DNA from: Flavobacteriaceae bacterium D16
Lineage (GTDB): Bacteria > Bacteroidota > Bacteroidia > Flavobacteriales > Flavobacteriaceae
Assembly: GCA_021295155.1 (NCBI GenBank)
Contig: JAJTJC010000036.1
Location: 558,001 to 622,000 of the forward strand
Length of the DNA: 64,000 bases
Direction: 5' to 3'
In this document: one piece after another, positions 25,372-35,752 of the stretch
Layout: each line of letters starts with the position of its first letter
How positions within the stretch are numbered: position 1 is the stretch's first letter
Program-made: the position numbers and the translations under genes
Notes under the pieces: generated by a model
Told to the model about the DNA's origin: nothing
Databases searched by the model: none
The model's input: the letters and a program-made list of their open reading frames with translations, nothing else

Positions 25372-25379
25372 TATCTTTG
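25372..25379 (+). promoter_or_regulatory. -7 promoter box TATCTTTG for lepA
   Basis: An exact TAnnTTTG match 30 bases before the lepA start codon. No -33 TTG is found at the usual distance. Confidence 0.5.
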
Positions 25380-25409
25380 CCCTTCCATTGAAATTGCCTG
25401 AAAAAGAAA

Positions 25410-27206
25410 ATGAAAAACATTCGCAACTTCTGCATTATCGCCCATATTGATCACGGGAAAAGTACCCTGGCAGATCGCTTGCTGGACTTTACCGGATCGG
25501 TTACGGAGCGGGAGAAGAAGGAGCAATTATTGGACAGTATGGATTTGGAGCGGGAGCGTGGCATTACCATCAAGAGCCACGCGATCCAAATGGATTACAC
25601 CTACAAGGGAGAGGAGTATATACTGAACCTTATTGACACCCCGGGACATGTTGATTTTTCCTATGAAGTTTCACGCTCTATCGCTGCCTGCGAAGGAGCT
25701 TTACTCGTAGTAGATGCGGCACAAAGCATACAGGCCCAGACCATATCCAACCTCTACCTGGCCCTGGAAAACGATTTGGAAATCATCCCGGTGCTGAACA
25801 AGGTTGATCTACCTAGTGCCAATCCCGAAGAAGTCACTGACGACATCGTGGACCTTCTTGGTTGCGATCCGGAGGAGGTGATTCCTGCCAGTGCTAAAAC
25901 GGGGATTGGAATCGGAGAAATTCTGGAAGCCATTATCGAGCGCATACCGGCACCGAAGGGAAATCCAGACGAACCCCTTCAAGCCCTGGTTTTTGATTCT
26001 GTCTATAATCCGTTCCGTGGGGTGGAGACCTACTTCAGGATCCTCAATGGGGAAATTACTAAAGGGCAGAAAATCAAATTTGTGGCCACTGGAAAGACCT
26101 ATTTTGCAGATGAGATAGGTACCCTTAAATTACAACAGCACCCTAAAAAAAGAATCGGTACCGGAGATGTGGGCTACCTCATTACCGGAATCAAAGACGC
26201 GCGTGAAGTTAAGGTGGGGGATACGGTAACAGACGCTGACAAACCCACACAGCAGGCAATTGAAGGGTTTGAAGATGTTAAGCCTATGGTTTTTGCTGGG
26301 ATCTACCCGGTAGATACCGAAGATTACGAAGAATTGCGTTCCTCCATGGAAAAGCTGCAGCTAAACGATGCCTCCCTGGTGTTTATCCCGGAAAGCAGTG
26401 CTGCCCTTGGTTTTGGATTCCGTTGTGGTTTCCTGGGCATGCTTCATATGGAGATCATACAAGAACGCTTAGAGCGAGAATTTGGAATGACCGTAATTAC
26501 CACGGTTCCCAACGTAAGCTATCACGCCTATTCCACCAAAGAACCGGATGTCCCTATAATTGTGAACAATCCCTCAGACCTGCCGGACCCTTCAACAGTA
26601 GCGAGGGTGGAAGAGCCTTACATCAAGGCTACTATTATCACTAAGTCTGATTTTGTGGGTAACGTGATGTCCTTGTGTATTGAGAAACGGGGTCAGATCA
26701 CCAACCAGACCTACCTGACTACAGAGCGGGTAGAGCTCAACTTTGATATGCCGCTGGCGGAGATTGTATTCGACTTTTACGATCGCCTGAAAACCGTTTC
26801 CAAGGGTTATGCTTCCTTTGACTACAGTCCTATTGGAATGCGGGTTTCGAAATTAGTTCGAGTAGACATCTTATTGAATGCCCAACACGTAGATGCCCTC
26901 TCGGCGCTGGTGCATTTTGACAATGCCTACCACATCGGTAAGAAGATGTGTGAAAAACTCAAGGAGCTTATCCCAAGGCAGCAATTTGATATTCCCATTC
27001 AGGCTGCGATCGGTTCTAAGGTCATCTCCAGAGAAACCATTAAAGCCCTTCGTAAAGATGTAACGGCCAAATGTTACGGGGGAGATATCACGCGTAAACG
27101 TAAACTGCTCGAAAAGCAAAAGAAAGGGAAGAAACGTATGCGTCAGGTAGGAAATGTGGAAATACCACAACAGGCATTTATGGCGGTACTTAAGCTAAAT
27201 GATTAA
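25410..27206 (+). CDS. lepA: Elongation factor 4 (LepA)
   Basis: A 598-residue translational GTPase: G1 [10 protein letters not shown] (10-19), G3 DTPGHVDF, G4 NKVD, followed by the EF-G-like domains and the LepA-specific C-terminal domain ([35 protein letters not shown]). The length is standard. It acts on stalled or mistranslocated ribosomes. A single gene with its own promoter, converging on the antiporter gene after only 6 bases. Confidence 0.98.
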   Translation: MKNIRNFCIIAHIDHGKSTLADRLLDFTGSVTEREKKEQLLDSMDLERERGITIKSHAIQMDYTYKGEEYILNLIDTPGHVDFSYEVSRSIAACEGALLVVDAAQSIQAQTISNLYLALENDLEIIPVLNKVDLPSANPEEVTDDIVDLLGCDPEEVIPASAKTGIGIGEILEAIIERIPAPKGNPDEPLQALVFDSVYNPFRGVETYFRILNGEITKGQKIKFVATGKTYFADEIGTLKLQQHPKKRIGTGDVGYLITGIKDAREVKVGDTVTDADKPTQQAIEGFEDVKPMVFAGIYPVDTEDYEELRSSMEKLQLNDASLVFIPESSAALGFGFRCGFLGMLHMEIIQERLEREFGMTVITTVPNVSYHAYSTKEPDVPIIVNNPSDLPDPSTVARVEEPYIKATIITKSDFVGNVMSLCIEKRGQITNQTYLTTERVELNFDMPLAEIVFDFYDRLKTVSKGYASFDYSPIGMRVSKLVRVDILLNAQHVDALSALVHFDNAYHIGKKMCEKLKELIPRQQFDIPIQAAIGSKVISRETIKALRKDVTAKCYGGDITRKRKLLEKQKKGKKRMRQVGNVEIPQQAFMAVLKLND

Positions 27207-27212
27207 GCCTGC

Positions 27213-29129
27213 TTAGGGCAACAATTCCTCCTCGATATCGAAAATCTTGCCCAGGTAAACCAGCTTAGATCCTTCAGAAATTGATTTGACATTGTCCTTA
27301 ACGGAGGAAATAATTTCCAGTTTCCCGTCCGGATATTTTACAAATAGGGGAATAACCTCATCATCGGTCCTTGCCTTGCCCATCAATTGAGCTAATTGTT
27401 CGTTGCTTTTCAAAGGAAGTTCATGGATAGCAGGGTATTTCAATACCGCTTCGGTCATCTTTATAAAGTCATCGGTTTGAGAGAACAATCCCTCATCCGG
27501 CATTCTTTCAGGGTCGTTTAACTCTTCGGGGCTTATCAGGCGAAATGATCCATTCTCGCCAAATTCTTCACTCAGATTTTTTATTGCATATGCATTAATA
27601 TCAGCGTTCCCGGTCATCGCTAATAAATAACCCACATCGTTCAATTCGATATTGTCTGTGAGGTTATCTGCAAAGATATTGGCCGTCATTGCCTCCAGGC
27701 CAAGCTTTTTAGCGTGTTCAATATTGGCGGGGTTGTTGTCGATCAGCACAACATGCCGGTTATTCGTCTTAAGGTAGTTCCCAATAAGTCGGGAAGCCTT
27801 GGAAGCCCCAACAATTAGAATCCCTTCGGAGTGTTTGAGGAATACCCCAACGGTCTTGGCAAATAGTCGGGCTGTAGTGGCATTGAGCAAGACGGTGCCA
27901 AGCACAATCATAAAAACCAGAGGGGTAATATATTCCGCTCCCGGTTCTCCTTTTGCAAGAAGTTTGGATCCAAAAAGGGAAGCAATACCTGCGGCCACAA
28001 TACCCCTTGGACCAACCCAGCCGATAAACATTTTCTCATTGAGCTTTAGGGTGGATTTGCGGGTGCTGAGAAATACCCCAAGGGGTCGCACTACAAATAC
28101 GATCACGGCAAATAATATGGCTGTATTCCAATTGTAAATCAGCTCCAAGTCGCTAATGTTAATGTTAGCTGCGAGAAGAATGAATAGAATGGAGATCAAC
28201 AAAACGCTCAGGGATTCCTTAAAATAGAGTAATTCCTTTATGTTGGGCAGGTTGAGGTTGCCCATAACCATGCCCATAACTACTACGGCAAGTAATCCGG
28301 ATTCGTGGGCAAAGATGTCAGATTCCACAAAAACGAGGAGCACTACGGAAAGGGAAACTACATTAAGTAAATAATGGGGAATAAAATTCTTTTTAATAGC
28401 AAAAGCCAGGGCGTGTGCGAAAGTAAACCCGAAAGTAGAACCAAACAGCAGGATCTTTCCGAATTCGATCATAGCGGTTTTGGTATAAGCCTGCCCTTCC
28501 CCAACACTGATGAATTCAAAAACTAGTACGGCTACCAGGGCACCGATTGGATCAATAAGGATCCCTTCCCATTTAAGCACGGCAGAGATGTCTTTTTTCA
28601 AAGGGATATTCCGAAGGATGGGCGTAATTACCGTTGGACCGGTTACAATGATCAATGCAGAGAACAAAAAGGAAATTTGCCAGGAGAGGTCAAATATATA
28701 ATGGGCTGCCAAACCGGCCACAATGAAAGTTACCAGGGTGCCCACGGTAATAAGCTTGGTGATCACCGGTCCTACATTGGCAATCTCCGAACGCTTGAGG
28801 GTAAGTCCGCCTTCAAAAAGAATAATGCTAATGGCAAGGGACACAAAATAGTACAACCCATCACCGGGGAACAGCCCGTTTTTTCCATTCCAGACGGGTT
28901 CTATAATCTTAGTGCCGTCTTCGGTAAATAAGGTAGCGATAGGGCCAACCAAAAGCCCAACCAGGATAAGTGGAAGGATCGCCGGCAACTTAAAACGCCA
29001 GGCAAGCCATTGTGCGCATATTCCCAGAATGATTATCCCTGCTAATTCTAACATAATAATTGTTGTAAGGACCGATGCGGCTGTGTCTTTTTCAGACATC
29101 TCTGGCATACGAGGAGGGGAAAATAGCAT
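27213..29129 (-). CDS. Cation/proton antiporter with RCK (TrkA-N) domain
   Basis: 638 residues. About twelve hydrophobic segments (residues 25-430) have the CPA-type pattern, including LPAILPLILVGLLVGP and WVGPRGIVAAGIASLFG. A NAD-binding RCK domain starts at GILIVGASKASRLIGNYL (about 435) and continues to a TrkA-C-like tail (about 560-638). It probably exchanges Na+ or K+ for H+ under nucleotide control. The start is uncertain: ATGs in frame also exist at 29099 and 29054, the latter beginning MLELAGIIILG right at the first helix. It is divergent from the Usp-SulP genes. Confidence 0.88.
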   Translation of the reverse strand: MLFSPPRMPEMSEKDTAASVLTTIIMLELAGIIILGICAQWLAWRFKLPAILPLILVGLLVGPIATLFTEDGTKIIEPVWNGKNGLFPGDGLYYFVSLAISIILFEGGLTLKRSEIANVGPVITKLITVGTLVTFIVAGLAAHYIFDLSWQISFLFSALIIVTGPTVITPILRNIPLKKDISAVLKWEGILIDPIGALVAVLVFEFISVGEGQAYTKTAMIEFGKILLFGSTFGFTFAHALAFAIKKNFIPHYLLNVVSLSVVLLVFVESDIFAHESGLLAVVVMGMVMGNLNLPNIKELLYFKESLSVLLISILFILLAANINISDLELIYNWNTAILFAVIVFVVRPLGVFLSTRKSTLKLNEKMFIGWVGPRGIVAAGIASLFGSKLLAKGEPGAEYITPLVFMIVLGTVLLNATTARLFAKTVGVFLKHSEGILIVGASKASRLIGNYLKTNNRHVVLIDNNPANIEHAKKLGLEAMTANIFADNLTDNIELNDVGYLLAMTGNADINAYAIKNLSEEFGENGSFRLISPEELNDPERMPDEGLFSQTDDFIKMTEAVLKYPAIHELPLKSNEQLAQLMGKARTDDEVIPLFVKYPDGKLEIISSVKDNVKSISEGSKLVYLGKIFDIEEELLP

Positions 29130-29210
29130 TTTTATTCGAAAACAACCGGTCTGTTAATGGTTTTAGCTCAAATCTGGTCGATTGTGGTATCTTGTGCGTG
29201 ATTCACTACT

Positions 29211-30074
29211 ATGAGCTCCCTGCCCCGTCCTTTCAAAAAACTTCTGTTTGGATTTGCCTTTTCCCCTACTCTTGAGGATAACCTTCATGAGGCGACCCGG
29301 CTGGCGTATTACTTTAATGCAACACTTATTTTGTTACATGTGGGGGAGAAAACAAAAGAAAAAACGAATAGCTTGCAAAAGCTGCTGGCTAAAATAGAAT
29401 TCAGTGATGTTCCTATCACCATTCGCTGGGAACAGGGTAAACCAGAACATGTTATCCTTCAAAACTGTTCCAATCTGGAGGTGGACTTATTGATTTTAGG
29501 TGCGATACAACACGAAAACCTCTATCAGTTTTATGTAGGTACCCTGGCGCGCAAACTCACCAGAAAGGTTGGTTGTTCGGTGCTTTTGCTTATCAAACCA
29601 TCCGTAGTTCGTGTTCGCTGTCAGCACATCGTAGTAAACGGTCTGGATGCTCCTGAAACGCCGGTAGCTATTACGGATGCTTTCTATATGGCATATGCCC
29701 TTGGAGCCCAGCAAATTACTATCGTTGAGGAGATAAGGCCAGAGGAAGTTCAGGTAACTGTTGAGGATGATCAAAGCCTTAAAAAGGCCACCCGGATGAA
29801 GGCAGAATTAAAATCCCGGGAAGACCTTCGGGTTAGCCAAATACTTGGTGAGATACCGGCCATATTACGAACAGGGGTTCGTGTAAAAATGCAAAGTATT
29901 TTTGGAAAACGGGGCTACTCCATCGGTCATTATGCAGAAGTAGTCCGGGCAGATCTATTGGTTATGAATGCGCCACATGAGCCCACTATATGGGACCGCA
30001 TATTTCCACATGATATCGAGTATATCCTTTCCGACCTGCCAACGGACCTTTTAATTGTACGGAAGCAATTTTGA
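29211..30074 (+). CDS. Universal stress protein (UspA) family, tandem domains
   Basis: 287 residues with two UspA-like folds. The first is about 8-130 (KLLFGFAFSPTLEDNLHEATRLAYYF, LILGAIQHENLYQFYVGTLARKLTRKVGCSVLLL), the second about 135-287 (HIVVNGLDAPETPVAITDAFYMAYALGA, LLVMNAPHEPTIWDRIFPHD, LLIV). The usual GxxGS nucleotide signature is degenerate. The SulP gene starts inside its stop codon region, so it likely modulates or senses that transporter (inference). Confidence 0.85.
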   Translation: MSSLPRPFKKLLFGFAFSPTLEDNLHEATRLAYYFNATLILLHVGEKTKEKTNSLQKLLAKIEFSDVPITIRWEQGKPEHVILQNCSNLEVDLLILGAIQHENLYQFYVGTLARKLTRKVGCSVLLLIKPSVVRVRCQHIVVNGLDAPETPVAITDAFYMAYALGAQQITIVEEIRPEEVQVTVEDDQSLKKATRMKAELKSREDLRVSQILGEIPAILRTGVRVKMQSIFGKRGYSIGHYAEVVRADLLVMNAPHEPTIWDRIFPHDIEYILSDLPTDLLIVRKQF

Positions 30075-32311
30075 GCAGTTCGTCAAAACATAAACGGCCT
30101 TTTGTGAAAAACCTTCCTAAGAATATTTTTTCTGGTTTTGTAGTATCTCTCATTGCTCTGCCTCTGGGCCTGGGCCTGGCGCTGGCGAGTGAAGCACCCC
30201 CTATTTCAGGGGTAATCGCGGCTATTGCTGGCGGCGTAATGGTTGCTATTCTTGGCGGGTCTAACGTAACTATTGCAGGGCCTGGAAACGGCCTGGTAAT
30301 TGTACTGCTTGGGGCCATTACTACCCTTGGGGCAGGAGATTTTTACCAGGGATATCTGTACACCTTGGCGGCCATTATCCTATCCGGTGTTCTGCTGTTG
30401 CTCCTTGGCTTCCTTAAAATGGGACAGCTTGCAGACTTTTTTCCTGCGACCGCTATACAAGGTATGCTGGCGGCTATTGGACTTGGAATACTGGCGAAGC
30501 AATTTCATGTGATGATCGGAAACAATGATGCCGGTGGAAGCATCATGGAGCTGCTCCTTAAAATTCCAGAAGGCCTGTGGGCCCTTTTCAACGAACCAAA
30601 CCCGGAGTCACTTTTTGCCGCGGGAATCGGTTTCATGAGTTTGATCATTCTGATGTTTTATGCCAGGGTCCGGAATACAATTGTTCAGTCGGTGCCAGCT
30701 CCTATGTGGATCCTCATCCTTACCATTGCCTTGAGCTATGGATATACGGCGGTTCAGGTTGCCTATCCCTTAGGTGATCTCTTCCTGATTTCCCTTCCGG
30801 ACAACATAATTGATAGCTGGGCCATGCCAGACTTTGGTGCCTGGCAGAAAGAGGAGTTCCTACTTGCGGTTATCGCTATTACCCTGATTGCAAGTATTGA
30901 ATCCCTGCTCAGCATCAAAGCCATTGACAAACTCGATCCCCTCAGCAGGAGGTCTAATGTAAATAAAGACCTCAAAGCCCTTGGATTGGCAACAATTTTC
31001 AGCGGAATACTGGGGGGGTTAAACGTGGTAACGGTAATTGCCCGGAGTTCGGTAAACGTGAATAACGGGGCTACAAACCGCTCCTCCAATTTTTTTCATG
31101 CCCTTTTTCTTGTCCTGTTTATCCTGTTGTTTCAGGCGCAGTTAAAGCGCATCCCTCTGGCGGCTTTGGCTGCTATTCTGGTGTATACCGGATACAAGCT
31201 CGCCACACCCGACTTATTCAGGCGTATCGCCCAGGTAGGGAAAGAACAGCTGGTAATTTTCCTGGCCACCTTACTCACAACCCTGTTGACCAATCTGATT
31301 ACGGGTATTGCATTCGGAATTCTGATAACCTTTATGATACACATTATCATTAACAGGAACCTGGGACTATTCCTCAACCACCTTAGCAAACCAAATATCC
31401 TGGTTTATCAGGAAGCAGATACAGGCAATTATTATGTAAGTATTAAACACTTTTGCAGTTTCCTTAATTTTTACAAGCTCAAAAATAAGCTCGATGCCAT
31501 TCCGGAACATGAAGAAGTGGTGTTAGACTTCTCTATGTGCAGGTTTGTAGACCATACCGCTATGGAGGGGCTGGAACACTACACTGGAGCCTTTCAAAAA
31601 AAGGGTGGGCATGTGGAAATTATTGGGCTGGACATTCACGAAGCCGATTCGGTGCACCCTTTTGCCATTCGTAAAATTCTACCGCTTGCCGCCCTAAAAC
31701 CTATTGAAAAGTATTTTACCAAGAGGCAACAAGGTCTTGAGACTGTGGCCCTTGACTATCATTGGGAATACCTTCCGGAACACAATGAGGATATAGATTA
31801 TCTGCAGGATTTTGTGTTCTTTCGGTCCAAAGAAATCAGCTACTCCTACAATCACCTGGTCGGAGAAGCTAAGCACTGCAAAGTATTGGATATCGAGTTT
31901 GCAGAAGGTAAGCTCATTGCGAAAGAAGTGGTCAAGACTTCAGCCATGTACCTGGAATTAGAACAAGAGCTCCCTGTTTTCACCCTGGACAAAGAAGGCT
32001 TGTTACAGTGGTTATATGGCCTCGCGGGATTTGCTGATATCGAAATTTCTAATCATCCCGATTTCAACCGACGTTTTTATCTGCTAGGTGAGAACTCAGA
32101 GGCTATTAAAGCGCTCTTTGCGGATGAACTCGTGCTTTTTTTAGAAAGTCATCCTTATTACCATATAGAATCAAACGGAAAAGGCCTGTTAATCATGAAG
32201 AAAGACCGGATTCTTGGAGTTCAGGAAATTAAGAGGATGATCTACTTTGGACTGCAATTAAGACAGTTTTTGTTCGCATCAGAGGGAGATGGAATTCCTA
32301 AAAATACCTAA
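30071..32311 (+). CDS. SulP-family anion transporter with STAS domain and extra C-terminal domain
   Basis: 746 residues starting at TTG (30071), overlapping the Usp stop by 4 bases. The transporter core (about 15-435) begins NIFSGFVVSLIALPLGLGLALASEAPP, the SulP signature. A STAS domain follows (about 460-560; VVLDFSMCRFVDHTAMEGLE). The last ~190 residues are not part of a normal SulP protein. They include SNHPDFNRRFYLLGENSEAI and a pattern resembling an uncharacterised C-terminal domain I associate with unrelated bacterial membrane proteins. The substrate could be bicarbonate, sulfate or another anion; the sequence does not decide. Confidence 0.9.
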   Translation: MSSSSKHKRPFVKNLPKNIFSGFVVSLIALPLGLGLALASEAPPISGVIAAIAGGVMVAILGGSNVTIAGPGNGLVIVLLGAITTLGAGDFYQGYLYTLAAIILSGVLLLLLGFLKMGQLADFFPATAIQGMLAAIGLGILAKQFHVMIGNNDAGGSIMELLLKIPEGLWALFNEPNPESLFAAGIGFMSLIILMFYARVRNTIVQSVPAPMWILILTIALSYGYTAVQVAYPLGDLFLISLPDNIIDSWAMPDFGAWQKEEFLLAVIAITLIASIESLLSIKAIDKLDPLSRRSNVNKDLKALGLATIFSGILGGLNVVTVIARSSVNVNNGATNRSSNFFHALFLVLFILLFQAQLKRIPLAALAAILVYTGYKLATPDLFRRIAQVGKEQLVIFLATLLTTLLTNLITGIAFGILITFMIHIIINRNLGLFLNHLSKPNILVYQEADTGNYYVSIKHFCSFLNFYKLKNKLDAIPEHEEVVLDFSMCRFVDHTAMEGLEHYTGAFQKKGGHVEIIGLDIHEADSVHPFAIRKILPLAALKPIEKYFTKRQQGLETVALDYHWEYLPEHNEDIDYLQDFVFFRSKEISYSYNHLVGEAKHCKVLDIEFAEGKLIAKEVVKTSAMYLELEQELPVFTLDKEGLLQWLYGLAGFADIEISNHPDFNRRFYLLGENSEAIKALFADELVLFLESHPYYHIESNGKGLLIMKKDRILGVQEIKRMIYFGLQLRQFLFASEGDGIPKNT

Positions 32312-32368
32312 ACAATACCTGCGTTCCCGTGACCTTTTATTATTTTGCGACGATTTGAAGCTGAGCGT

Positions 32369-33229
32369 GTGAAATTATACGTTGTAGAATGTGGAAATTT
32401 TAAGCTGGATGGAGGGGCCATGTTTGGTGTGGTTCCCAAAACCCTGTGGAGTCGTACCAATCCCGCGGACGCCAACAACCTGATTGATATGGCTGCGCGT
32501 TGCCTCCTTATTGAAGAGGGCAATCGACTGATCCTTATCGATAATGGTATGGGCGACAAACAGTCGGAAAAGTTTTTTGGCTATTATTACCTCTGGGGTG
32601 ATCATTCCCTTGATAAATCCCTGGCATCCCATGGGTTTCACCGGGACGACATCACAGATGTATTCTTAACCCATTTGCATTTTGACCATTGCGGGGGTAG
32701 CATCCGATGGAATAAAGAACGCAACGGCTATGAGCCAGCATTTAAAAACGCAGTGTACTGGAGCAATGAAGCTCATTGGAACTGGGCGGTCTATCCCAAC
32801 CCGAGGGAGAAAGCTTCATTTTTAAAAGAAAACATCCTCCCCATTCAGGAAAGTGGCCAGCTGCAGTTCATTGAATCCAATGGCAAATCCTATCTCGAAG
32901 AATCGCCGCTTGGTTTCGGAATCCTGATGGTAGACGGACATACAGAAAAACAGATGATCCCGCATCTGACCTATCAGGGAAAAACCCTGGTGTTTATGGC
33001 AGATTTGTTGCCCACTACTGGGCACATTCCTTTACCCTATGTTATGGGTTACGATACGCGCCCATTGTTAACCCTGGGTGAAAAAAAGGAGTTTTTAGAT
33101 AAGGCTGTGGACAATGACTATTTCCTGTTCCTGGAGCATGATGCGGTAAACGAAATTTGCACCTTGAAAAATACAGAAAAGGGGGTGCGACTTAATAAGA
33201 CATATCGATTTGATGAACTATTTTCCTAA
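32369..33229 (+). CDS. MBL-fold metallo-hydrolase
   Basis: 286 residues from the GTG at 32369 (KLYVVECGNF), where the family homology pattern begins; a TTG at 32345 is the longer option. The metal motif HLHFDHCGG is intact, with a later DGHTE and HD (FLEHDAVNE) for the remaining ligands. No signal peptide is visible. The start of the SMP-30 gene lies 17 bases inside its 3' end, so it leads a coupled four-gene run of hydrolases. Confidence 0.88.
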   Translation: MKLYVVECGNFKLDGGAMFGVVPKTLWSRTNPADANNLIDMAARCLLIEEGNRLILIDNGMGDKQSEKFFGYYYLWGDHSLDKSLASHGFHRDDITDVFLTHLHFDHCGGSIRWNKERNGYEPAFKNAVYWSNEAHWNWAVYPNPREKASFLKENILPIQESGQLQFIESNGKSYLEESPLGFGILMVDGHTEKQMIPHLTYQGKTLVFMADLLPTTGHIPLPYVMGYDTRPLLTLGEKKEFLDKAVDNDYFLFLEHDAVNEICTLKNTEKGVRLNKTYRFDELFS

Positions 33230-34085
33230 ACTGATTTTACTGCTGATATTGTGCTTGCTTGGGTCCTGCAAAACAGACTCCCAAAAGAGCTGGGATTTTA
33301 CCGATGAACACGTCTTTACCCCTGGCATTGAAGGGCCGGCCGTTAATAGTAAGGGCGAGTTGTTTGCCGTTAACTTTGAGAGGGAGGGCACCATTGGTAT
33401 TGTCGATGAGAACGGGAAAGGCAGGGTGTTTTTAGAACTTCCGGAGGGAAGTATAGGAAATGGCATACGCTTTGATTCTAATGGAAATATGTTTATCGCC
33501 GATTATATGGCCCATAGGGTGTATCGTGTGCCCGCAGGATCCAATATCCCGGAGATATGGGTAGAACAACCCAATATGAATCAGCCCAACGATTTAACTA
33601 TAGGCAAAGCGGGACAGATATATCTTTCTGACCCCAATTGGAGCGAAAGCACGGGTAAACTATGGATGGTTGATCCACAAAGAAATGTTGTGCTTTTGGA
33701 GGACCAGATGGGAACTACCAATGGTATTGAGGTAAACCCCGAAGGAACTATTTTGTATGTAAATGAATCCATACAGCGCAAGGTCTGGAAATACGATATT
33801 CTCCCGGGAGGGCGTATTGACAATAAGCAACTTTTCATTGCGTTTAAAGACTTTGGGATGGATGGAATGCGCTGCGACGAAAAGGGAAATTTATACATAA
33901 CCCGCTTTGAAAAGGGGACCGTCGTTATTGTTTCCCCGGAAGGCAAAATTCTGGATGAAATAGAATTGAAAGGGAAGAAACCCTCTAACATCACTTTTGG
34001 TGGTAAAGAGGGGAAAACTTGTTATGTAACCATGGCAGATCGCGGTGGCGTTGAAGCTTTTCATGCCCTGCATCCAGGAAAATAA
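33213..34085 (+). CDS. SMP-30/gluconolactonase-like lipoprotein
   Basis: 290 residues. The lipoprotein signal MNYFPKLILLLILCLLGSC is followed by a six-bladed propeller typical of SMP-30/gluconolactonase/LRE proteins (FDSNGNMFIADYMAHRVYRV, QPNDLTIGKAGQIYLSDPNW, TTNGIEVNPEGTILYVNES). These enzymes open sugar lactones; the substrate is not identifiable. It is coupled to its neighbours by overlap and short spacing. Confidence 0.88.
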   Translation: MNYFPKLILLLILCLLGSCKTDSQKSWDFTDEHVFTPGIEGPAVNSKGELFAVNFEREGTIGIVDENGKGRVFLELPEGSIGNGIRFDSNGNMFIADYMAHRVYRVPAGSNIPEIWVEQPNMNQPNDLTIGKAGQIYLSDPNWSESTGKLWMVDPQRNVVLLEDQMGTTNGIEVNPEGTILYVNESIQRKVWKYDILPGGRIDNKQLFIAFKDFGMDGMRCDEKGNLYITRFEKGTVVIVSPEGKILDEIELKGKKPSNITFGGKEGKTCYVTMADRGGVEAFHALHPGK

Positions 34086-34087
34086 AA

Positions 34088-35752
34088 ATGAGACTAATTA
34101 AAATTATATATATGATAACGAGAAGTGGAAAAGGCATTTCGGGTATGATCGCTGGGGCTATCCTACTGATGGGATGTGGAGCAACCCAATTGGTTTCTAC
34201 GCCAATTGAAAACATAGACCGTATGCCCCTGAAAGTTGCTGAACTGACGGAAGAAGAAAAGAAAAACTGGGGTCATGCCGACCTGATTACCGATACCATA
34301 CCTGGAATGAGTGTGGACAAGGCATACGAGGAAATAATTGGAAACAAGAAGGGAAAAACGGTAATCGTTGCCGTGCTTGATTCCGGCATGGATCTCAAGC
34401 ATGAAGACCTGGACGACGTTCTGTGGACCAATAGCGGCGAAAAACCGGGCAATGGTAAAGATGATGATGGTAACGGCTACATAGATGATGTCCATGGATA
34501 CAATTTTCTGGGTACTTCCTATAATGAGCAGTTAGAATATGCCCGCATTTTACGTCTGGGTATTGGTGACGCGGAATATCAAGCCAGGGCAAAAGCTAAG
34601 CTGGATTCTGAGTACCCGGAAATGGTTCAAAACAAGCAGCGTTATGAACAAATCCTTCAGGTTGTTAAAAGCTCAGATGAAGCCATTAAAAAACACCTCG
34701 GTAAAGATAGTTATACCAAGAAAGAGGTGAGTGCCATAAAAACGGAAGATCAAACCCTGGCACAACAGGTATCTGTAATTCAGCAAATGTATGCCTACGC
34801 GCCAAGTATCCCGGAAGTGATTGAGGAGCTGAGTGAAGGCATTACCTATTTTTCTGATCAGGTAAACTACAACCTGAACGTGGAATTCGACGGGCGTAAA
34901 GACGTGGGTGACAATCCCTATGACTTAAATGATGTTGGATACGGAAATGGCAACCCTATGAGCGCTGCTCCCGGTGAGGACCATGGCACCCATGTGGCGG
35001 GTATTATTGCCGCAGAACGCAACAATGGTTTGGGTGTTAACGGAGTGGCCAATAATGTGAAAATAATGAGTGTTCGGGCTGTGCCCAATGGGGATGAATA
35101 CGATAAAGATATCGCCCTGGGTATACGCTATGCGGTAGACAACGGTGCGAAAATCATCAATTGCAGTTTTGGGAAGTCCTTCTCCCCAAACCCTGAATGG
35201 GTATATGACGCCCTTAAGTATGCGGCTTCCAAGGATGTGCTTATTGTGCATGCCGCCGGGAATGATGGCCTTGATCTGGATTCCCCGGAAAACCCAAATT
35301 ATCCAAATGACCAGATTGGTACAGATTCTGAAATGGTAAATAATGTAATTACCGTAGGATCATTGGATAACACCTATGGTTCGGAGATGGTTTCCGGTTT
35401 CTCAAACTATGGAAAAAGCAATGTGGATGTTTTTGCCCCAGGTGGTGGAATCTACTCCACTATGCCCGGAAATACGTATGAGTTTCAGGGTGGTACTTCA
35501 ATGGCGGCCCCGGGAGTTAGCGGTATTGCAGCACTGATACGCTCTCAGTATCCAAAGCTTACAGCTCCGGAAGTCAAGCAGATTTTGATAAATTCAGGGC
35601 TCACGACCTCAGCCTCAGTAATTATTGCTGGAGATTCTGACAAGAATATGCCTTTTAACGATATCAGCAAGTCAGGAAAAATGGTAAATGCCTTTAATGC
35701 GCTGATCATGGCCAATAAAGTAGCACAAGGAAAAATTAAGATCTCAAAATGA
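34088..35752 (+). CDS. S8 (subtilisin-like) serine protease, lipoprotein
   Basis: 554 residues with a lipoprotein signal (GMIAGAILLMGC, Cys30). The catalytic triad is D98 (AVLDSGMDL), H299 (EDHGTHVAGI) and S471 (GGTSMAAPGVSG). A long insert of about 150 residues lies between Asp and His, rich in charged helix. No T9SS sorting domain is visible, so it is probably envelope-tethered rather than released. Its stop overlaps the M1 peptidase start by 4 bases, making a coupled peptide-degrading pair. Confidence 0.94.
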   Translation: MRLIKIIYMITRSGKGISGMIAGAILLMGCGATQLVSTPIENIDRMPLKVAELTEEEKKNWGHADLITDTIPGMSVDKAYEEIIGNKKGKTVIVAVLDSGMDLKHEDLDDVLWTNSGEKPGNGKDDDGNGYIDDVHGYNFLGTSYNEQLEYARILRLGIGDAEYQARAKAKLDSEYPEMVQNKQRYEQILQVVKSSDEAIKKHLGKDSYTKKEVSAIKTEDQTLAQQVSVIQQMYAYAPSIPEVIEELSEGITYFSDQVNYNLNVEFDGRKDVGDNPYDLNDVGYGNGNPMSAAPGEDHGTHVAGIIAAERNNGLGVNGVANNVKIMSVRAVPNGDEYDKDIALGIRYAVDNGAKIINCSFGKSFSPNPEWVYDALKYAASKDVLIVHAAGNDGLDLDSPENPNYPNDQIGTDSEMVNNVITVGSLDNTYGSEMVSGFSNYGKSNVDVFAPGGGIYSTMPGNTYEFQGGTSMAAPGVSGIAALIRSQYPKLTAPEVKQILINSGLTTSASVIIAGDSDKNMPFNDISKSGKMVNAFNALIMANKVAQGKIKISK

